NCBI GenBank assembly: GCA_022766605.1
Contig: JALEOH010000039.1
Coordinates: forward strand, 48,998-112,997
Direction: 5' to 3'
DNA length: 64,000 bases
Source: Ezakiella sp.
Lineage (GTDB): Bacteria; Bacillota; Clostridia; Tissierellales; Peptoniphilaceae
Shown: in pieces, positions 36,805 through 47,277 of the stretch
Position numbering within the stretch: the first letter of the stretch is position 1
How the letters are laid out: each line of letters starts with the position of its first letter
Made by a program: the position numbers and the translations under genes
Notes under the pieces: generated by a model
The model's input: the letters and a program-made list of their open reading frames with translations, nothing else
What the model was told of the DNA's origin: nothing
Databases searched by the model: none

Positions 36805-38072
36805 CTTAATTCACCATCCTTATTTATTAATTTTAAATCCACTATGGAATTTAGTTCTATATTTGGAAATTCATCTGTTGATAATTCACAATGAATATAA
36901 TTAGTGGTATATCCACTGAATTTTCCTTTACTTCTCTCCTCTATCAGAACTTTTTGTGGAATATTAATTTGACTATATTTAAAATCGTCACTCAATTCAT
37001 CTGCCAATAATCTGAGTCTTTTTGCCCTATCAATTTTTATATTTCCATCAACCTGTTCCATATCAGCTGCTTTTGTGTTTTTTCTTATAGAATATGGAAA
37101 AACATGAATCCTAGACAAGCGAATATCTTTGACATATTTCATAGTCTCTTTAAAATCTTTTTCATCCTCTGATGGAAATCCTACGATTATATCCGATGTA
37201 ATTCCAGCATTTGGATAATATTTTCTAATAAGATCCACTTTTGATTTAAAGATCTCAGTGTTGTATTTTCTATTCATCTTTTTTAATATTTTATCACATC
37301 CCGATTGTAAAGACAAGTGGAAGTGATCGCAAAAATTATCTAGATTTTTAAGCCTCTTTAAAAATTCCTCATCGACAACTCCAATTTCAAGACTTGATAG
37401 TCTAAGTCTTACATTTGGTGCAGCCATGCTTACGGATTCAATTGCATCAATCAAACCAATATCATCTAAGTCTTTACCGTATGAGGCGACTTCTATTCCA
37501 GTAATTACAATTTCCTTTACTCCAGAATCAGAAAGATATTTAGCCTCTTTTTTAATTGAGTCTAGGTCATTGCTTCTAACTCTTCCGCGTGCAAATGGAA
37601 TTATGCAATAACTACAAAAATTATCACATCCATCCTGAATTTTTATAAACCCTCTCGTCTTCTCTCCATGACCGTGAACTGGCAATGATTCAAATACTCT
37701 ATACTTTGAGATATCGTCGACCATAGACTCCTTGCTATTTTTTCTCTCGATGAGTTTTGTAACTATGTCGAGCTTATTCATATTTCCAGTGATTAGATTT
37801 ACATTCTTATTTTTTAATAATTCATCCTTTGATACTTGTGAATAGCATCCCATTATAACCGAATAATTATCTGGATTTATTTTTCTATTTCTGCTTAAGG
37901 CTTGACGTGATTTTTTATCACTTTCATTTGTAACTGAACATGAATTTAATATAAAAATATCGCATAACTCATCCTCAGTTATTTCAAAGCCGGCATTCTT
38001 TAACAATTCTTCTAATGCTAGACTTTCTACAAAATTTACTTTACAGCCCAAGGTCTTTATTTTAACTCGCAT
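36780..38072 (-). CDS. mtaB: tRNA t6A37 methylthiotransferase MtaB
   Basis: About 430 residues from the ATG at 38072 (AGG seven bases upstream, just after the prmA stop); the frame is open to 38111 inside prmA. Radical-SAM methylthiotransferase: three N-terminal cluster cysteines (Cys10, Cys45, Cys76), the SAM motif CDNFCSYC and a C-terminal TRAM domain. It converts t6A to ms2t6A in tRNAs reading ANN codons. RimO and MiaB are relatives; the TLGCKVNFVES start points to MtaB, and the dnaJ-prmA-mtaB order is common. Confidence 0.93.
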   Translation of the reverse strand: MRVKIKTLGCKVNFVESLALEELLKNAGFEITEDELCDIFILNSCSVTNESDKKSRQALSRNRKINPDNYSVIMGCYSQVSKDELLKNKNVNLITGNMNKLDIVTKLIERKNSKESMVDDISKYRVFESLPVHGHGEKTRGFIKIQDGCDNFCSYCIIPFARGRVRSNDLDSIKKEAKYLSDSGVKEIVITGIEVASYGKDLDDIGLIDAIESVSMAAPNVRLRLSSLEIGVVDEEFLKRLKNLDNFCDHFHLSLQSGCDKILKKMNRKYNTEIFKSKVDLIRKYYPNAGITSDIIVGFPSEDEKDFKETMKYVKDIRLSRIHVFPYSIRKNTKAADMEQVDGNIKIDRAKRLRLLADELSDDFKYSQINIPQKVLIEERSKGKFSGYTTNYIHCELSTDEFPNIELNSIVDLKLINKDGELRWTACSAK

Positions 38073-38080
38073 AAAATAAC

Positions 38081-38953
38081 CTATTTTTTTATTGCAGATA
38101 CAACTGCCCAATCATTTAAAGTATCGAAAAAGTCTATTAGAAAGCCATTTTCACAAAGTGAATCTTTGACCATTTGCACTTTAGAAGCCACAATGCCGGA
38201 TAATATTATGTGCCCTCCACTCTTAAGTCTTTTTGCAAAGTCGGGCATCATTTCGATAAGTGTTTCAGCATAGATATTAGAAAATATATTATCATATTGT
38301 TTGATATCGTAATTTCTAAAATCTCCCTCTATTATATCAATTCTATCTTCTAATTTATTTAATGAAATATTTTCATTAGCTGATTTGACAGCAAGTGGAT
38401 CTATTTCATATGCATCTACCTTGGCACCAAAAAGCTTAGAAGCAGCAATTGCAAGTATGCCACTACCTGTTCCAACATCCATAATAAGTCCACCGGGCTC
38501 TAAGCGATCTATCTCACTTAAAACAAGATAGGTCGTCTCGTGACTTCCTGTTCCAAATGCCATGCCAGGATTAATTACAATTGGAGCATTGTCGTCATTT
38601 TCCCATACAGGATTGATCCATAATCTATTGGAAATTTTAATTGGTTTAAAGTATGTCTTCCAATCATTCTCATAATCCATCTCATCTATGGTATTATATT
38701 CCATACTATAATCGAGATCACTCTCATCTAAAAACTCTTTTAAAGATAAATCATCTTGATACAATTTAAAACATACATCTTCTGATATATTTTCTCTATC
38801 TATATCAAAATAGTCCCAATTTTTTTCATCTTCATTTAATGAGTCTATAATTAAGTCATCCTGCACTTCATATGGAATATCCCCAAAAATTGCGAGCAAT
38901 GTCTCGAGATAATCCGCGTCTATTCTTTTAATTTTAATACTAATTTCTTTCAT
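38081..38953 (-). CDS. prmA: Ribosomal protein L11 methyltransferase
   Basis: 290 residues. The N-terminal L11-recognition domain is followed by the SAM domain with NPGMAFGTGSHETT and MDVGTGSGILAIAASKLFGA. It trimethylates L11 lysines. Four bases after dnaJ, the standard heat-shock-cluster position in Bacillota. Confidence 0.95.
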   Translation of the reverse strand: MKEISIKIKRIDADYLETLLAIFGDIPYEVQDDLIIDSLNEDEKNWDYFDIDRENISEDVCFKLYQDDLSLKEFLDESDLDYSMEYNTIDEMDYENDWKTYFKPIKISNRLWINPVWENDDNAPIVINPGMAFGTGSHETTYLVLSEIDRLEPGGLIMDVGTGSGILAIAASKLFGAKVDAYEIDPLAVKSANENISLNKLEDRIDIIEGDFRNYDIKQYDNIFSNIYAETLIEMMPDFAKRLKSGGHIILSGIVASKVQMVKDSLCENGFLIDFFDTLNDWAVVSAIKK

Positions 38954-38957
38954 AAAA

Positions 38958-40097
38958 CTACCTTATATTTTTGATTTTATTTTTCATATTTGACCAGAAC
39001 AATTTAATCTTATTCTTAATACCATGCAAAGGTGGAGGTTCATTTAATTCTACATTTTCATCAAATTCTCTAAGCAATTCCTTTTGTTTTTCCGATAGAT
39101 TGGTCGGTGTTACGACCTTAATAACTAAATATATATCCCCTCTTGCGTCACTTCCATATCTATATAATCCTCTGTTTTTAATCTTTATAACATGATCATT
39201 TTGAGTTCCAGGATTTATAACTATTTCCTCAACGCCGTCTAAAGTTTCATAATCTCTTTTAAATCCAAGAGCCGCCTCAGGGAATGTTATCTTATATTCT
39301 TTAATCAAATCATTGTCTCTAACTTCATAGAGTATATCGTTATTTACATTTACAAATAAATATAAATTACCATTTGTGCCACCATTTAGTCCTTCGTCAC
39401 CATATGGTCCTAAGTTTAACATATTGGCATCTTTAATTCCTCTTTTAATGGTGACCTTCCTAGTTTCTTTTATCTTAACTCTTCCCTTGCCAGAGCATTT
39501 TTCGCATGGATTTTCAATTATTTGACCCTTTCCACCACAGGTTGAGCAAGTGGTCTCCGTCTCAACCATTCCAAATAAAGACTGTTGAACTTTTCTTACG
39601 CGACCGCTTCCCTTACATGTTGGACAAGTTTTTACATCATGCTCACTTTTAGCACCACTGCCTCCGCAGCTATCACATTTTACAACTCTATTATAACTAA
39701 ATTCCTTTTTTATGTCGTTCAGAGTTTCCGAGAGATTTATAGTAATATCAACTCTAATATCCTTGCCATTAACTCTGTTATCCCTAGCTCGTCTACTTGA
39801 TCCTCCAAAAAAGTCACCAAAGCCAAAGTTTCCAAATATATCTCCAAAAATATCTTCAAAGCCCATATTAGAACCCATATTTACATCAGTGGAGCCATAA
39901 TTATCATACATAGCCCTTTTCTCTGGATCACTTAATACTTCATAGGCGGCGGATATTTCTTTAAATTTTTCTTGTGCCTCTTCATCGCCACCATTTAGAT
40001 CAGGATGATATTTTTTTGCTAGCTTTCTATAATTTGATTTAATCTCATCTTGAGTAGCATCTCTATTTACTTCTAAAATCTCGTATAAATCTCTCAC
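38958..40097 (-). CDS. dnaJ: Chaperone DnaJ
   Basis: 379 residues starting at a GTG with GAGAGGGG upstream. J domain (HPD at residues 31-33), Gly/Phe linker, four zinc motifs ([32 protein letters not shown]) and C-terminal substrate domains. It delivers clients to DnaK and stimulates its ATPase. Its own promoter candidate and a hairpin lie in the 93-base gap from dnaK. Confidence 0.97.
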   Translation of the reverse strand: MRDLYEILEVNRDATQDEIKSNYRKLAKKYHPDLNGGDEEAQEKFKEISAAYEVLSDPEKRAMYDNYGSTDVNMGSNMGFEDIFGDIFGNFGFGDFFGGSSRRARDNRVNGKDIRVDITINLSETLNDIKKEFSYNRVVKCDSCGGSGAKSEHDVKTCPTCKGSGRVRKVQQSLFGMVETETTCSTCGGKGQIIENPCEKCSGKGRVKIKETRKVTIKRGIKDANMLNLGPYGDEGLNGGTNGNLYLFVNVNNDILYEVRDNDLIKEYKITFPEAALGFKRDYETLDGVEEIVINPGTQNDHVIKIKNRGLYRYGSDARGDIYLVIKVVTPTNLSEKQKELLREFDENVELNEPPPLHGIKNKIKLFWSNMKNKIKNIR

Positions 40098-40125
40098 TGT
40101 TTCCCCTCTCCATAAACTAAATTAT

Positions 40126-40147
40126 AGGGTGATGTTTCCACCACCCT
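40126..40147 (-). other. Hairpin in the dnaK-dnaJ gap
   Basis: AGGGTG ... CACCCT, a 6-bp stem with a 10-base loop. It could be a weak dnaK terminator (only A/T-mixed sequence follows) or, if the promoter at 40151-40179 is used, a stem at the very 5' end of the dnaJ message that would protect it. Confidence 0.45.
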
Positions 40148-40150
40148 TTA

Positions 40151-40179
40151 ATTTTATACTATAATCTATTTTTTGTAAA
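40151..40179 (-). promoter_or_regulatory. Internal promoter of dnaJ
   Basis: Minus strand: -35 TTTACA (40174-40179), 17-base spacer, -10 TAAAAT (40151-40156). Both hexamers are one base from consensus. Start expected near 40144. Confidence 0.6.
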
Positions 40180-40190
40180 CACTGACCAAA

Positions 40191-42011
40191 TTAGTCTTCG
40201 TCTACTACCTCATAATCTCCATCAATGGTGTCATCTCCACCATCATTTGAAGAAGCATCTCCTGCGGCTTGAGCATTAGCTGCTTCATATGCCTTTTGAC
40301 TAATCTTATAGAAACTTTCGGTCAAAGCTTCGGTCTTAGTCTTAATATCATCGTAGTCAGTAGACTCAACTGCCTTTTTAAGTTCTTCTAATTTAGCTTC
40401 AATGTCAGCTTTATCATTGGCATCTACCTTGTCACCAAGATCTTTTAAGCTCTTTTCTGTTTGGTAGATCATTTGATCTGCGTTATTTTTAATTTCAACA
40501 TTTTCTTTATTCTTCTTGTCTTCTTCTGCAAATTTAGAAGCTTCATCGACTTTCTTTTTAATTTCATCTTCAGTTAAATTAGTAGATGAGGTTATGGTTA
40601 TCGATTGTTGCTTTCCTGTAGCCATATCTTTAGCGCTTACATTTACAATACCATTTGCATCGATGTCAAAAGTAACTTCGATTTGTGGAATTCCCCTTGG
40701 AGCTGCAGCAATACCTGACAATTGGAATCTACCAAGTGTAGTATTGTCCTTTGCAAACTCTCTTTCGCCTTGTAACACATGGATATCAACAGAGGTTTGA
40801 CCATCTGATGCAGTTGTATAAATTTGGCTCTTCTTTGTAGGAATTGTTGTGTTTCTTTCAATAAGCCTATTTGTCACTCCGCCAAGAGTTTCAATACCAA
40901 GTGATAGTGGCGTAACATCTAGTAACAATAAGTCCTTTACCTCGCCGGTTAGAACACCACCTTGTAGAGCAGCACCAAGAGCAACGCATTCATCAGGATT
41001 TATATCTTTTTGAGGATCTTTGCCTGTTAATTCTTTTACCGCATCTTGAACTGCAGGGATTCTTGTTGAACCACCGACTAAAAGAACCTTGTCTATATCT
41101 CCAATTGAGATACCAGCGTCTTTTATACATTCTTTTACAGGTCCTCTTGTTGCATCAACTAAATCATGAGTAAGTTCATTGAATTTAGCCCTTGTAATAT
41201 CTATATTTAAATGCAATGGACCAGCTGCTGTTGCTGTTATAAATGGCAAATTAATATTAGTTGACATAGTAGATGAAAGTTCCTTCTTGGCTTTTTCAGC
41301 TGCTTCTTTAAGTCTTTGGTGGCTCATTCTATCCACTCTTAAATCAATGCCATTTTCTTTTTGGAATGTATCCGCAATAAAGTCTATCAACTTATTGTCG
41401 AAGTCATCTCCACCTAATTTATTATTTCCACGAGTTGCCAATACTTCAAATACACCATCGCCAAGCTCTAGTATAGATACGTCGAAAGTTCCACCACCAA
41501 GGTCATATACCATGATCTTGTGTGATCCTTCTTCTTTATCCATGCCATAAGCCAAAGCTGCAGCCGTTGGCTCATTTATAATTCTCTTGACATCTAATCC
41601 AGCAATTCTTCCTGCATCCTTGGTAGCTTGTCTCTGAGCATCTGTAAAATATGCAGGGACTGTAATCACTGCCTCATTGACAGTTTCTCCAAGATAGCTT
41701 TCAGCATCTGATTTTAGTTTTTGTAATATCATCGCCGATATTTCTTCCGGACCATAACTCTTGCCATCGATGTCAACCTTGTAATTGCTTCCCATCTCTC
41801 TTTTAATAGAATAAATGGTTCTTTCAGGATTGGTAATAGCTTGTCTTTTTGCTGTTTCTCCTACTAATCTTTCTCCATCTTTTGTAAATGCAACAATACT
41901 TGGTGTAGTTCTATTTCCTTCGATATTTGTAATAACAGTTGGTTCTCCACCTTCCATAAATGCTACACATGAATTTGTTGTTCCTAAATCAATTCCAATA
42001 ATTTTACTCAT
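40191..42011 (-). CDS. dnaK: Chaperone DnaK (Hsp70)
   Basis: 606 residues. ATPase domain starts [19 protein letters not shown]; other signatures are [15 protein letters not shown] and [12 protein letters not shown]; the linker is [19 protein letters not shown]; the tail is acidic (GDYEVVDED). Central protein of the HrcA regulon, 17 bases after grpE. Confidence 0.98.
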   Translation of the reverse strand: MSKIIGIDLGTTNSCVAFMEGGEPTVITNIEGNRTTPSIVAFTKDGERLVGETAKRQAITNPERTIYSIKREMGSNYKVDIDGKSYGPEEISAMILQKLKSDAESYLGETVNEAVITVPAYFTDAQRQATKDAGRIAGLDVKRIINEPTAAALAYGMDKEEGSHKIMVYDLGGGTFDVSILELGDGVFEVLATRGNNKLGGDDFDNKLIDFIADTFQKENGIDLRVDRMSHQRLKEAAEKAKKELSSTMSTNINLPFITATAAGPLHLNIDITRAKFNELTHDLVDATRGPVKECIKDAGISIGDIDKVLLVGGSTRIPAVQDAVKELTGKDPQKDINPDECVALGAALQGGVLTGEVKDLLLLDVTPLSLGIETLGGVTNRLIERNTTIPTKKSQIYTTASDGQTSVDIHVLQGEREFAKDNTTLGRFQLSGIAAAPRGIPQIEVTFDIDANGIVNVSAKDMATGKQQSITITSSTNLTEDEIKKKVDEASKFAEEDKKNKENVEIKNNADQMIYQTEKSLKDLGDKVDANDKADIEAKLEELKKAVESTDYDDIKTKTEALTESFYKISQKAYEAANAQAAGDASSNDGGDDTIDGDYEVVDED

Positions 42012-42028
42012 TTAAATTCCCTCCTTAA

Positions 42029-42547
42029 TTATTTCGCTACTTTAACCATTGCGGGGCGTAGCACTTTTTCTCCCCTTATATAACCTGCTTTAATCGTTTC
42101 TGATATATGATTCGGTTCGGTATCCGTTCCTTCTTCCATCATAATCGCATAGTGCATATTTAAATCAAATAATGCTCCATCCGAATCCATCCTCATTATT
42201 CCTTGAGATGCGAGGGCCTCAAGCAATTGATTGTATATCATATTTACGCCTTCCTTATCTCCAGACTCTCCCATATGAGAAAGAGCGATTTCAAAATTAT
42301 CCACCACTGGAAATATTGCCTCTGCCATCTTCTCTACTCCAATTGAAACACTGTCGGCCTCGCTTTTCTTAGATCGATTTTTAAAATTGGTAAAATCCGC
42401 TTGTAGTCTAATCAGCTGATTTTTAAGTGAATCAATCTCTAGTTGTAAATCATCGCTCGTTTCGCATTTACTTTCATCTGCTTTAATTTCTTCATCAAGC
42501 AATTCTTCTTTTAAATCTTCCTTTAAATCCTTATTATCTTCCTGCAT
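42029..42547 (-). CDS. grpE: Nucleotide exchange factor GrpE
   Basis: 172 residues from the ATG at 42547, which has GAGGTG six bases upstream and overlaps the hrcA stop; a GTG at 42556 is the frame opening but has no RBS. Acidic N-terminus, coiled coil (LEIDSLKNQLIRLQADFTNFKNRS) and beta-wing domain ending GEKVLRPAMVKVAK. It releases ADP from DnaK. Confidence 0.95.
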   Translation of the reverse strand: MQEDNKDLKEDLKEELLDEEIKADESKCETSDDLQLEIDSLKNQLIRLQADFTNFKNRSKKSEADSVSIGVEKMAEAIFPVVDNFEIALSHMGESGDKEGVNMIYNQLLEALASQGIMRMDSDGALFDLNMHYAIMMEEGTDTEPNHISETIKAGYIRGEKVLRPAMVKVAK

Positions 42548-43547
42548 TCTTATCACCTCTTGCTATATATTTTGCAATATCGCGATCTAATTTTATTATT
42601 GTAGAAATCGCGTTGCCGTAATTTATTCTAATTGGAGCTATAATACCAAAAGAAGCCCATCTGTCATCGTCTAATTTATATGAAGAGGTAATGACCGATA
42701 GCTTTTCCAATGCTCCCTCTTCATCTCCGATAAATACATTGATACCATTATTTATATCATTAAATATTAAATCCTTAATAGATGAATCATCTTCCATGAT
42801 CTGAGCGATTTGATTTACTCTTTCTGATAACTCAGGATGCATCAAAAGTCTTTCTATCCCTTCGATTTTCAGCTCATCATCTTCGCTAAAATCAATATCT
42901 TCATAATATCCAGTTAGATTTTTAAAATCCAATTTAAATTCTCTAAAAAACAGCGGATTTAAATTTTTGATAAAATAGTCAATTGTCTTACTTTTAAAAT
43001 TTTCTTCCAAAAAGTTATTGATTATCTCAATACTTATATCTCCCTTGTCCATTTTATAATCAATTATTTTATTATATACTTGGTCATTATCGAGTACCAG
43101 CAAAAATAAGATCTGATTGTCACCTAGTTCTTTTAAAAACAACTCTTTGATAACAGGATTAGGTTCTCTGGAGACGAAAGTAAGCGTTGCATATTCAGTC
43201 ATGCTGGATAATAATTTACTTGCTTTTACAATCAGATGCTCAAATCTATTTTTTTCATCTTCTAAAAAATCATCCATATTTATATAATGCCTATTTTCAC
43301 TATTGCTATTAATTAAATTATGCACATATAACTCAATGGCTTTGCTAGATGGAATTCTTCCGCTTGAGTGATGAGTCTTGATTAAATATCCATATTCCTC
43401 AAGATCGCTCATGACATTTCTTATAGTTGCCGAACTTAGCCCGATGTCAAAACTCTTCACTAGTGTCCTTGAACCTATTGGCATTCCACTATCAATAAAA
43501 GCTTCGATAATATTATTCAATATGGTAGATTCTCTAATATTTAACAT
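42534..43547 (-). CDS. hrcA: Heat-shock repressor HrcA
   Basis: 337 residues from the ATG at 43547, preceded by AAGGAGGGA. The frame is open into the CIRCE operator, but that part is not translated. N-terminal winged helix (LSSATIRNVMSDLEEYGYLIKTHHSSGRIPS, diagnostic; split here by reading LSSATIRNVMSD and THHSSGRIPS), then GAF-like domain with a C-terminal GIIAPIRINYGNAIS. HrcA binds CIRCE and is kept active by GroEL. It represses its own operon. Confidence 0.95.
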   Translation of the reverse strand: MLNIRESTILNNIIEAFIDSGMPIGSRTLVKSFDIGLSSATIRNVMSDLEEYGYLIKTHHSSGRIPSSKAIELYVHNLINSNSENRHYINMDDFLEDEKNRFEHLIVKASKLLSSMTEYATLTFVSREPNPVIKELFLKELGDNQILFLLVLDNDQVYNKIIDYKMDKGDISIEIINNFLEENFKSKTIDYFIKNLNPLFFREFKLDFKNLTGYYEDIDFSEDDELKIEGIERLLMHPELSERVNQIAQIMEDDSSIKDLIFNDINNGINVFIGDEEGALEKLSVITSSYKLDDDRWASFGIIAPIRINYGNAISTIIKLDRDIAKYIARGDKNAGR

Positions 43548-43569
43548 TCGTCCCTCCTTCCTAAAATTG

Positions 43570-43596
43570 TTAGCACTCATTCATGTCGATTGCTAA
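43570..43596. promoter_or_regulatory. CIRCE operator of the hrcA-grpE-dnaK operon
   Basis: Left arm TTAGCACTC (43570-43578), nine-base spacer, right arm GATTGCTAA (43588-43596) against consensus GAGTGCTAA: one mismatch. The palindrome extends outward (ATTG/CAAT). It lies between the promoter and the hrcA RBS, where HrcA would block transcription. Confidence 0.92.
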
Positions 43597-43603
43597 CAAT
43601 ACT

Positions 43604-43609
43604 ATTATA
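43604..43609 (-). promoter_or_regulatory. -10 element of the hrcA operon
   Basis: A perfect TATAAT just upstream of CIRCE; the 17-base -35 position (TGTTTT) is weak. A SigA-type promoter partly covered by CIRCE is the usual HrcA design. Confidence 0.55.
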
Positions 43610-43663
43610 CCCCCTAAATCAAATTTAAAACATAAAAATCATAATTTTTTTAAAAAATTAAAA

Positions 43664-44806
43664 TTATAAAATAAGATCGACTTCCACTTGGTTAGAAAGA
43701 TCCATTCCCTTTTCGGTTAATATGATATGGTCTTTTTCTTCATATACAAGTCCATTTTTTAAATGCTTAGAAAGATCAAAAACATTATCAAACTCAATAT
43801 TAAATTTTTCTTTAAATTCTTTCCTATCAATCCCAGTTGATCGTCTGATGGATAAGAAAGCATATTCACTCATTGTATCATTTTTAGTTAGATGATATTC
43901 GATATTATTTATTATAGTTTTATCATTAATCTTCTTATAATAATCTTTTAAATTGGTTGGATTTTTTGTCCTGGCTCCATCAATGAAGCCCGATGCACCT
44001 AAACCCAGTCCAAAGTATTCAGTTAAGTCCCAATACTTTTTATTATGTCTGCTCTCGTAGCCTTCTTTTGCAAAACTCGATATTTCATATCTATGAAATC
44101 CATTATTAGATAAATATTCTGAAAATGTATGATAGATTAGTCTATCGAGTTCATCACTTACTGGAATGAGTTTTTTGTTCTTTATATCACTATATAATTT
44201 TGTTTTTTCCTCAATGATAAGAGAATAGGCAGAGATATGTTTTATATCCAAGCTGCATAAGAGTTTTGCATCTATTAATGTATTTTCTAAATTGCTCCAT
44301 GGCAATGATAATATTATATCCGCTGAAATATTGCCAATATTATATTTATTTAAATATTCGACACATGATAAAAACTCTTCGGTAGAATGAGCTCTTCCCA
44401 AGAGTTTTAAAATGTCCTTATTGGAGTTTTGAAAACCAACACTTGCCCGATTTACTCCACAATTATATAGAGATTTAATCCACTTTTCATCAATAGTCTC
44501 GGGATTTATTTCAATTGTAATTTCATTATCATCATCTAAATAAAAATAATTTTTAATCAATTCAACCATTGATTCAATCATATTAATCTTTAATAATGAT
44601 GGAGTGCCTCCCCCAAAATATATAGTATCTATCTTAGGCTTTTTGCCGTGTTTTTTTGCATAAAAATCAGCAGTTATGATGATTTCTTTTTTTAAATATT
44701 GCACATACTCCTCAATTTGTGAAGAATTATGCGGAATCATTGTTAAGAAATCACAATAACTGCATTTATGTTTGCAAAAGGGAATGTGAATATATAGCCC
44801 TATCAT
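43664..44806 (-). CDS. hemW: Radical-SAM heme chaperone HemW
   Basis: 380 residues. The SAM cluster motif is [10 protein letters not shown] (Cys11, Cys15, Cys18); then FGGGTPSLL and a C-terminal winged-helix-like HemN_C domain. The motif lacks the fourth cysteine (the CxxxCxxCxC of true HemN), so it is HemW, which carries heme, not an oxidase. Overlaps lepA by 4 bases; lepA-hemW-hrcA-grpE-dnaK-dnaJ is a classic Bacillota order. Confidence 0.93.
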   Translation of the reverse strand: MIGLYIHIPFCKHKCSYCDFLTMIPHNSSQIEEYVQYLKKEIIITADFYAKKHGKKPKIDTIYFGGGTPSLLKINMIESMVELIKNYFYLDDDNEITIEINPETIDEKWIKSLYNCGVNRASVGFQNSNKDILKLLGRAHSTEEFLSCVEYLNKYNIGNISADIILSLPWSNLENTLIDAKLLCSLDIKHISAYSLIIEEKTKLYSDIKNKKLIPVSDELDRLIYHTFSEYLSNNGFHRYEISSFAKEGYESRHNKKYWDLTEYFGLGLGASGFIDGARTKNPTNLKDYYKKINDKTIINNIEYHLTKNDTMSEYAFLSIRRSTGIDRKEFKEKFNIEFDNVFDLSKHLKNGLVYEEKDHIILTEKGMDLSNQVEVDLIL

Positions 44807-46608
44807 TTTTCCTTATACTTTAATACTTCAAGGAAAGCCTCTTGAGGAACTTCTACACTACCGAATGAGCGCATTCTCTTCTTTCCTTCCTTTTGTTTTT
44901 CAAGCAATTTCTTTTTTCTAGATATATCGCCTCCATAACACTTAGATAAAACGTCTTTTCTAAGAGCTGATATGGTTTCACGTGCAATAATCTTTCCACC
45001 GATTGCCGCTTGAATTGGAATCGCAAATTGATGTCTAGGAATAACATCTTTTAATCTCTCGCATATATCTCTACCTCTTGTATATGCTCTTTCCTCATGC
45101 ACGATTAAACTAAAAGCGTCTACTAACTCTCCATTAATCAATATATCAAGTTTAACTAGATCGCTCCTTTCATAGCCTGCTAGTTCATAGTCAAGTGATG
45201 CATATCCCTTGGTATTGGACTTAAGGGCATCAAAAAAGTCATATATAACCTCATTTAATGGCATTCTAAATGAAATGGATACGCGTCTCTCATCAAGATA
45301 GTGCATTCCTTTATATTCTCCACGCCTATCGATGCAAATATCCATAATGCTGCCAACATATTCCTTTGGAGCCATGATTTCAGCATTGACAACAGGCTCT
45401 TCTATATAATCTATCTCTACTGCTGGAGGTAAATTAGTTGGGTTTTGAATTTCATCTACTGTACCATCTGTCTTATATACTTTATAAATTACACTTGGCG
45501 CTGTTGCAATTATATTGATATCAAATTCTCTATCAATTCTCTCTTGAATGATCTCCATATGAAGCAGTCCTAAGAATCCACATCTAAATCCAAATCCCAA
45601 AGCTTTGGAAGTTTCTGGTTCAAATACTAAACTAGCATCATTTACTTGAAGTTTCTCCAAGGCCTCTCTTACAGTATTATAATCCTCTCCTTCAGATGGA
45701 TATATTCCGCAATAAACCATGGGGACGACCTTTTTATAGCCTGGCAATTGTTCACTAGTTGGATTATCGCTTTCAGTTACCGTATCACCGACTCTAGCAT
45801 CTTTAACTTCTTTAATTGCTGCCGTAAAATATCCTACCTCACCAGCTCTTAATGCATCAACTTTTTTAAGAGCAGTTACATTAACCCCTGTTTCAGTTAC
45901 TTCATATACTTTGCCAGTACTCATCAATTTTATTTTCATTCCCGGCTTTATAATTCCATCAAATACTCTAATATAACATACCACGCCTAAATATTGATCA
46001 TAATAGGAGTCAAATATAAGAGCTTTTAGTGGTGCATTCTCATCACCACATGGCGCTGGGACATTTTGAACAATATCCTCAAGAACATCTTTTATATTTA
46101 GTCCAGTTTTAGCTGAAATTAGCGGAGCATTTTCGGCATCTATTCCAATTAAGTCCTCTATTTCAAGTTTAACCTCTTCGGGCCTTGCGCTTGGTAAATC
46201 CATTTTATTTATTACAGGCAAGATCTCAAGATCTTGATCAAGTGCAAGATATACATTGGCAAGAGTTTGAGCCTCAACTCCTTGTGTGGCATCAACCACC
46301 AAAACAGCTCCCTCGCATGCTGCTAAAGATCTGGATACCTCATAATTAAAGTCCACATGACCAGGGGTGTCTATTAAATTTAATTCATAATCAATTCCAT
46401 CATCCGCTTTATAATTCAATTTTACTGCTTTTAATTTAATTGTAATTCCTCTTTCGCGTTCTAGATCCATGCTATCAAGCAATTGTTCTTTTAAATCACG
46501 CTGTTGAACAGTGCTTGTAACTTCCAATAATCTATCGGCAAGAGTGCTCTTTCCATGATCAATATGTGCAATTATGGAAAAATTTCTTATTTTATCTTGT
46601 CTACTCAA
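44803..46608 (-). CDS. lepA: Elongation factor 4 (LepA) GTPase
   Basis: 601 residues. GTPase G1 AHIDHGKST (residues 14-22), G3 DTPGHVDF, G4 NKMD; EF-G-like domains follow and the LepA-specific C-terminal domain has [15 protein letters not shown]. It acts on ribosomes during initiation/back-translocation. Overlaps lepB and hemW by 4 bases each. Confidence 0.98.
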   Translation of the reverse strand: MSRQDKIRNFSIIAHIDHGKSTLADRLLEVTSTVQQRDLKEQLLDSMDLERERGITIKLKAVKLNYKADDGIDYELNLIDTPGHVDFNYEVSRSLAACEGAVLVVDATQGVEAQTLANVYLALDQDLEILPVINKMDLPSARPEEVKLEIEDLIGIDAENAPLISAKTGLNIKDVLEDIVQNVPAPCGDENAPLKALIFDSYYDQYLGVVCYIRVFDGIIKPGMKIKLMSTGKVYEVTETGVNVTALKKVDALRAGEVGYFTAAIKEVKDARVGDTVTESDNPTSEQLPGYKKVVPMVYCGIYPSEGEDYNTVREALEKLQVNDASLVFEPETSKALGFGFRCGFLGLLHMEIIQERIDREFDINIIATAPSVIYKVYKTDGTVDEIQNPTNLPPAVEIDYIEEPVVNAEIMAPKEYVGSIMDICIDRRGEYKGMHYLDERRVSISFRMPLNEVIYDFFDALKSNTKGYASLDYELAGYERSDLVKLDILINGELVDAFSLIVHEERAYTRGRDICERLKDVIPRHQFAIPIQAAIGGKIIARETISALRKDVLSKCYGGDISRKKKLLEKQKEGKKRMRSFGSVEVPQEAFLEVLKYKEK

Positions 46609-47174
46609 TTCAGTCCTCCAAAACGATTAAATGGGAAAACTCTTAGTACACATCTTCCCTTTAAAGATTTTCTATTTACTGGGCCAAAATATCTCGAATC
46701 TTTACTAGCTCCAGGCAATCTATTATCACCGATGACAAATACTTCGTCCTCATTTAGAACTATATCTATCTCTCCTTCTGTATAAATATCATCGAAAATA
46801 TATTCTTCATCTAGCTTTTCATTATTTACGAATACATCTCCGCCAGTTACTTGTACTCTATCTCCTCCAACTGCAATAATCCTTTTAACATAATTGTCAG
46901 AGTTTGTCTTTTCCTTATCCTTTATAACTACAATATCACCCCTAGTATAAGTATAGAATAATTTATCTATCTTAAGTTCAATAAGTCTATCTCCATTGTG
47001 TAATGTGGGCATCATACTCTCTCCACGCACAACAGTAAAACTAAATATAAATCTAACTATTAATAATGCAGCAATAACTGCAAATGCAAGTGACTTAATC
47101 CATTCAATTAACTCCACTTTCCACCTCGGCTTTTCATTTTTATTTATTTCGTTATTAGTTTCAAAATTTTCCAT
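46605..47174 (-). CDS. lepB: Signal peptidase I
   Basis: 189 residues: one N-terminal membrane anchor (about 26-47), catalytic Ser53 in GESMMPTL and Lys97 in [12 protein letters not shown], then [16 protein letters not shown]. It removes signal peptides outside the membrane. RBS AAGGAG, own promoter. Confidence 0.95.
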   Translation of the reverse strand: MENFETNNEINKNEKPRWKVELIEWIKSLAFAVIAALLIVRFIFSFTVVRGESMMPTLHNGDRLIELKIDKLFYTYTRGDIVVIKDKEKTNSDNYVKRIIAVGGDRVQVTGGDVFVNNEKLDEEYIFDDIYTEGEIDIVLNEDEVFVIGDNRLPGASKDSRYFGPVNRKSLKGRCVLRVFPFNRFGGLN

Positions 47175-47196
47175 TTCTAGCTCCTTCGACTTAATA

Positions 47197-47225
47197 ATTA
47201 TAGCATTTCAAACGATATTTTTCAA
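47197..47225 (-). promoter_or_regulatory. Strong promoter of lepB-lepA-hemW
   Basis: Minus strand: -35 TTGAAA (47220-47225), 17-base spacer, extended -10 TGCTATAAT (TATAAT at 47197-47202). Near consensus. Confidence 0.75.
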
Positions 47226-47231
47226 GAAGAC

Positions 47232-47260
47232 TTTAATTAATAGGACATTTGTGCTATAAT
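47232..47260 (+). promoter_or_regulatory. Extended -10 promoter of the PPDK operon
   Basis: Plus strand: TGCTATAAT (TATAAT at 47255-47260) with TTTAAT at 47232-47237, 17-base spacer. It starts transcription about 11 bases before the start codon region, after which GAGGTGAGAG forms the RBS at 47269-47278. This shows that the short regulatory gene is expressed from its present start. Confidence 0.65.
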
Positions 47261-47277
47261 AGCTCTAGAGGTGAGAG

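Noticed and set aside
40643..40861. Second minus-strand frame inside dnaK
   Set aside because: Shifted frame inside the DnaK substrate-binding domain, no RBS.
43548..43580. Upstream start of hrcA
   Set aside because: Would place coding sequence across CIRCE; the ATG at 43547 has the strong RBS.
43640..43660. A/T-only palindrome near the hrcA promoter (AATTTTTTAAAAAATT)
   Set aside because: No GC in the stem; such palindromes are common by chance in AT-rich DNA. Not called a terminator for the gene upstream.
44853..45047. Second minus-strand frame inside lepA
   Set aside because: A shifted frame of the conserved LepA C-terminus, no start signal.
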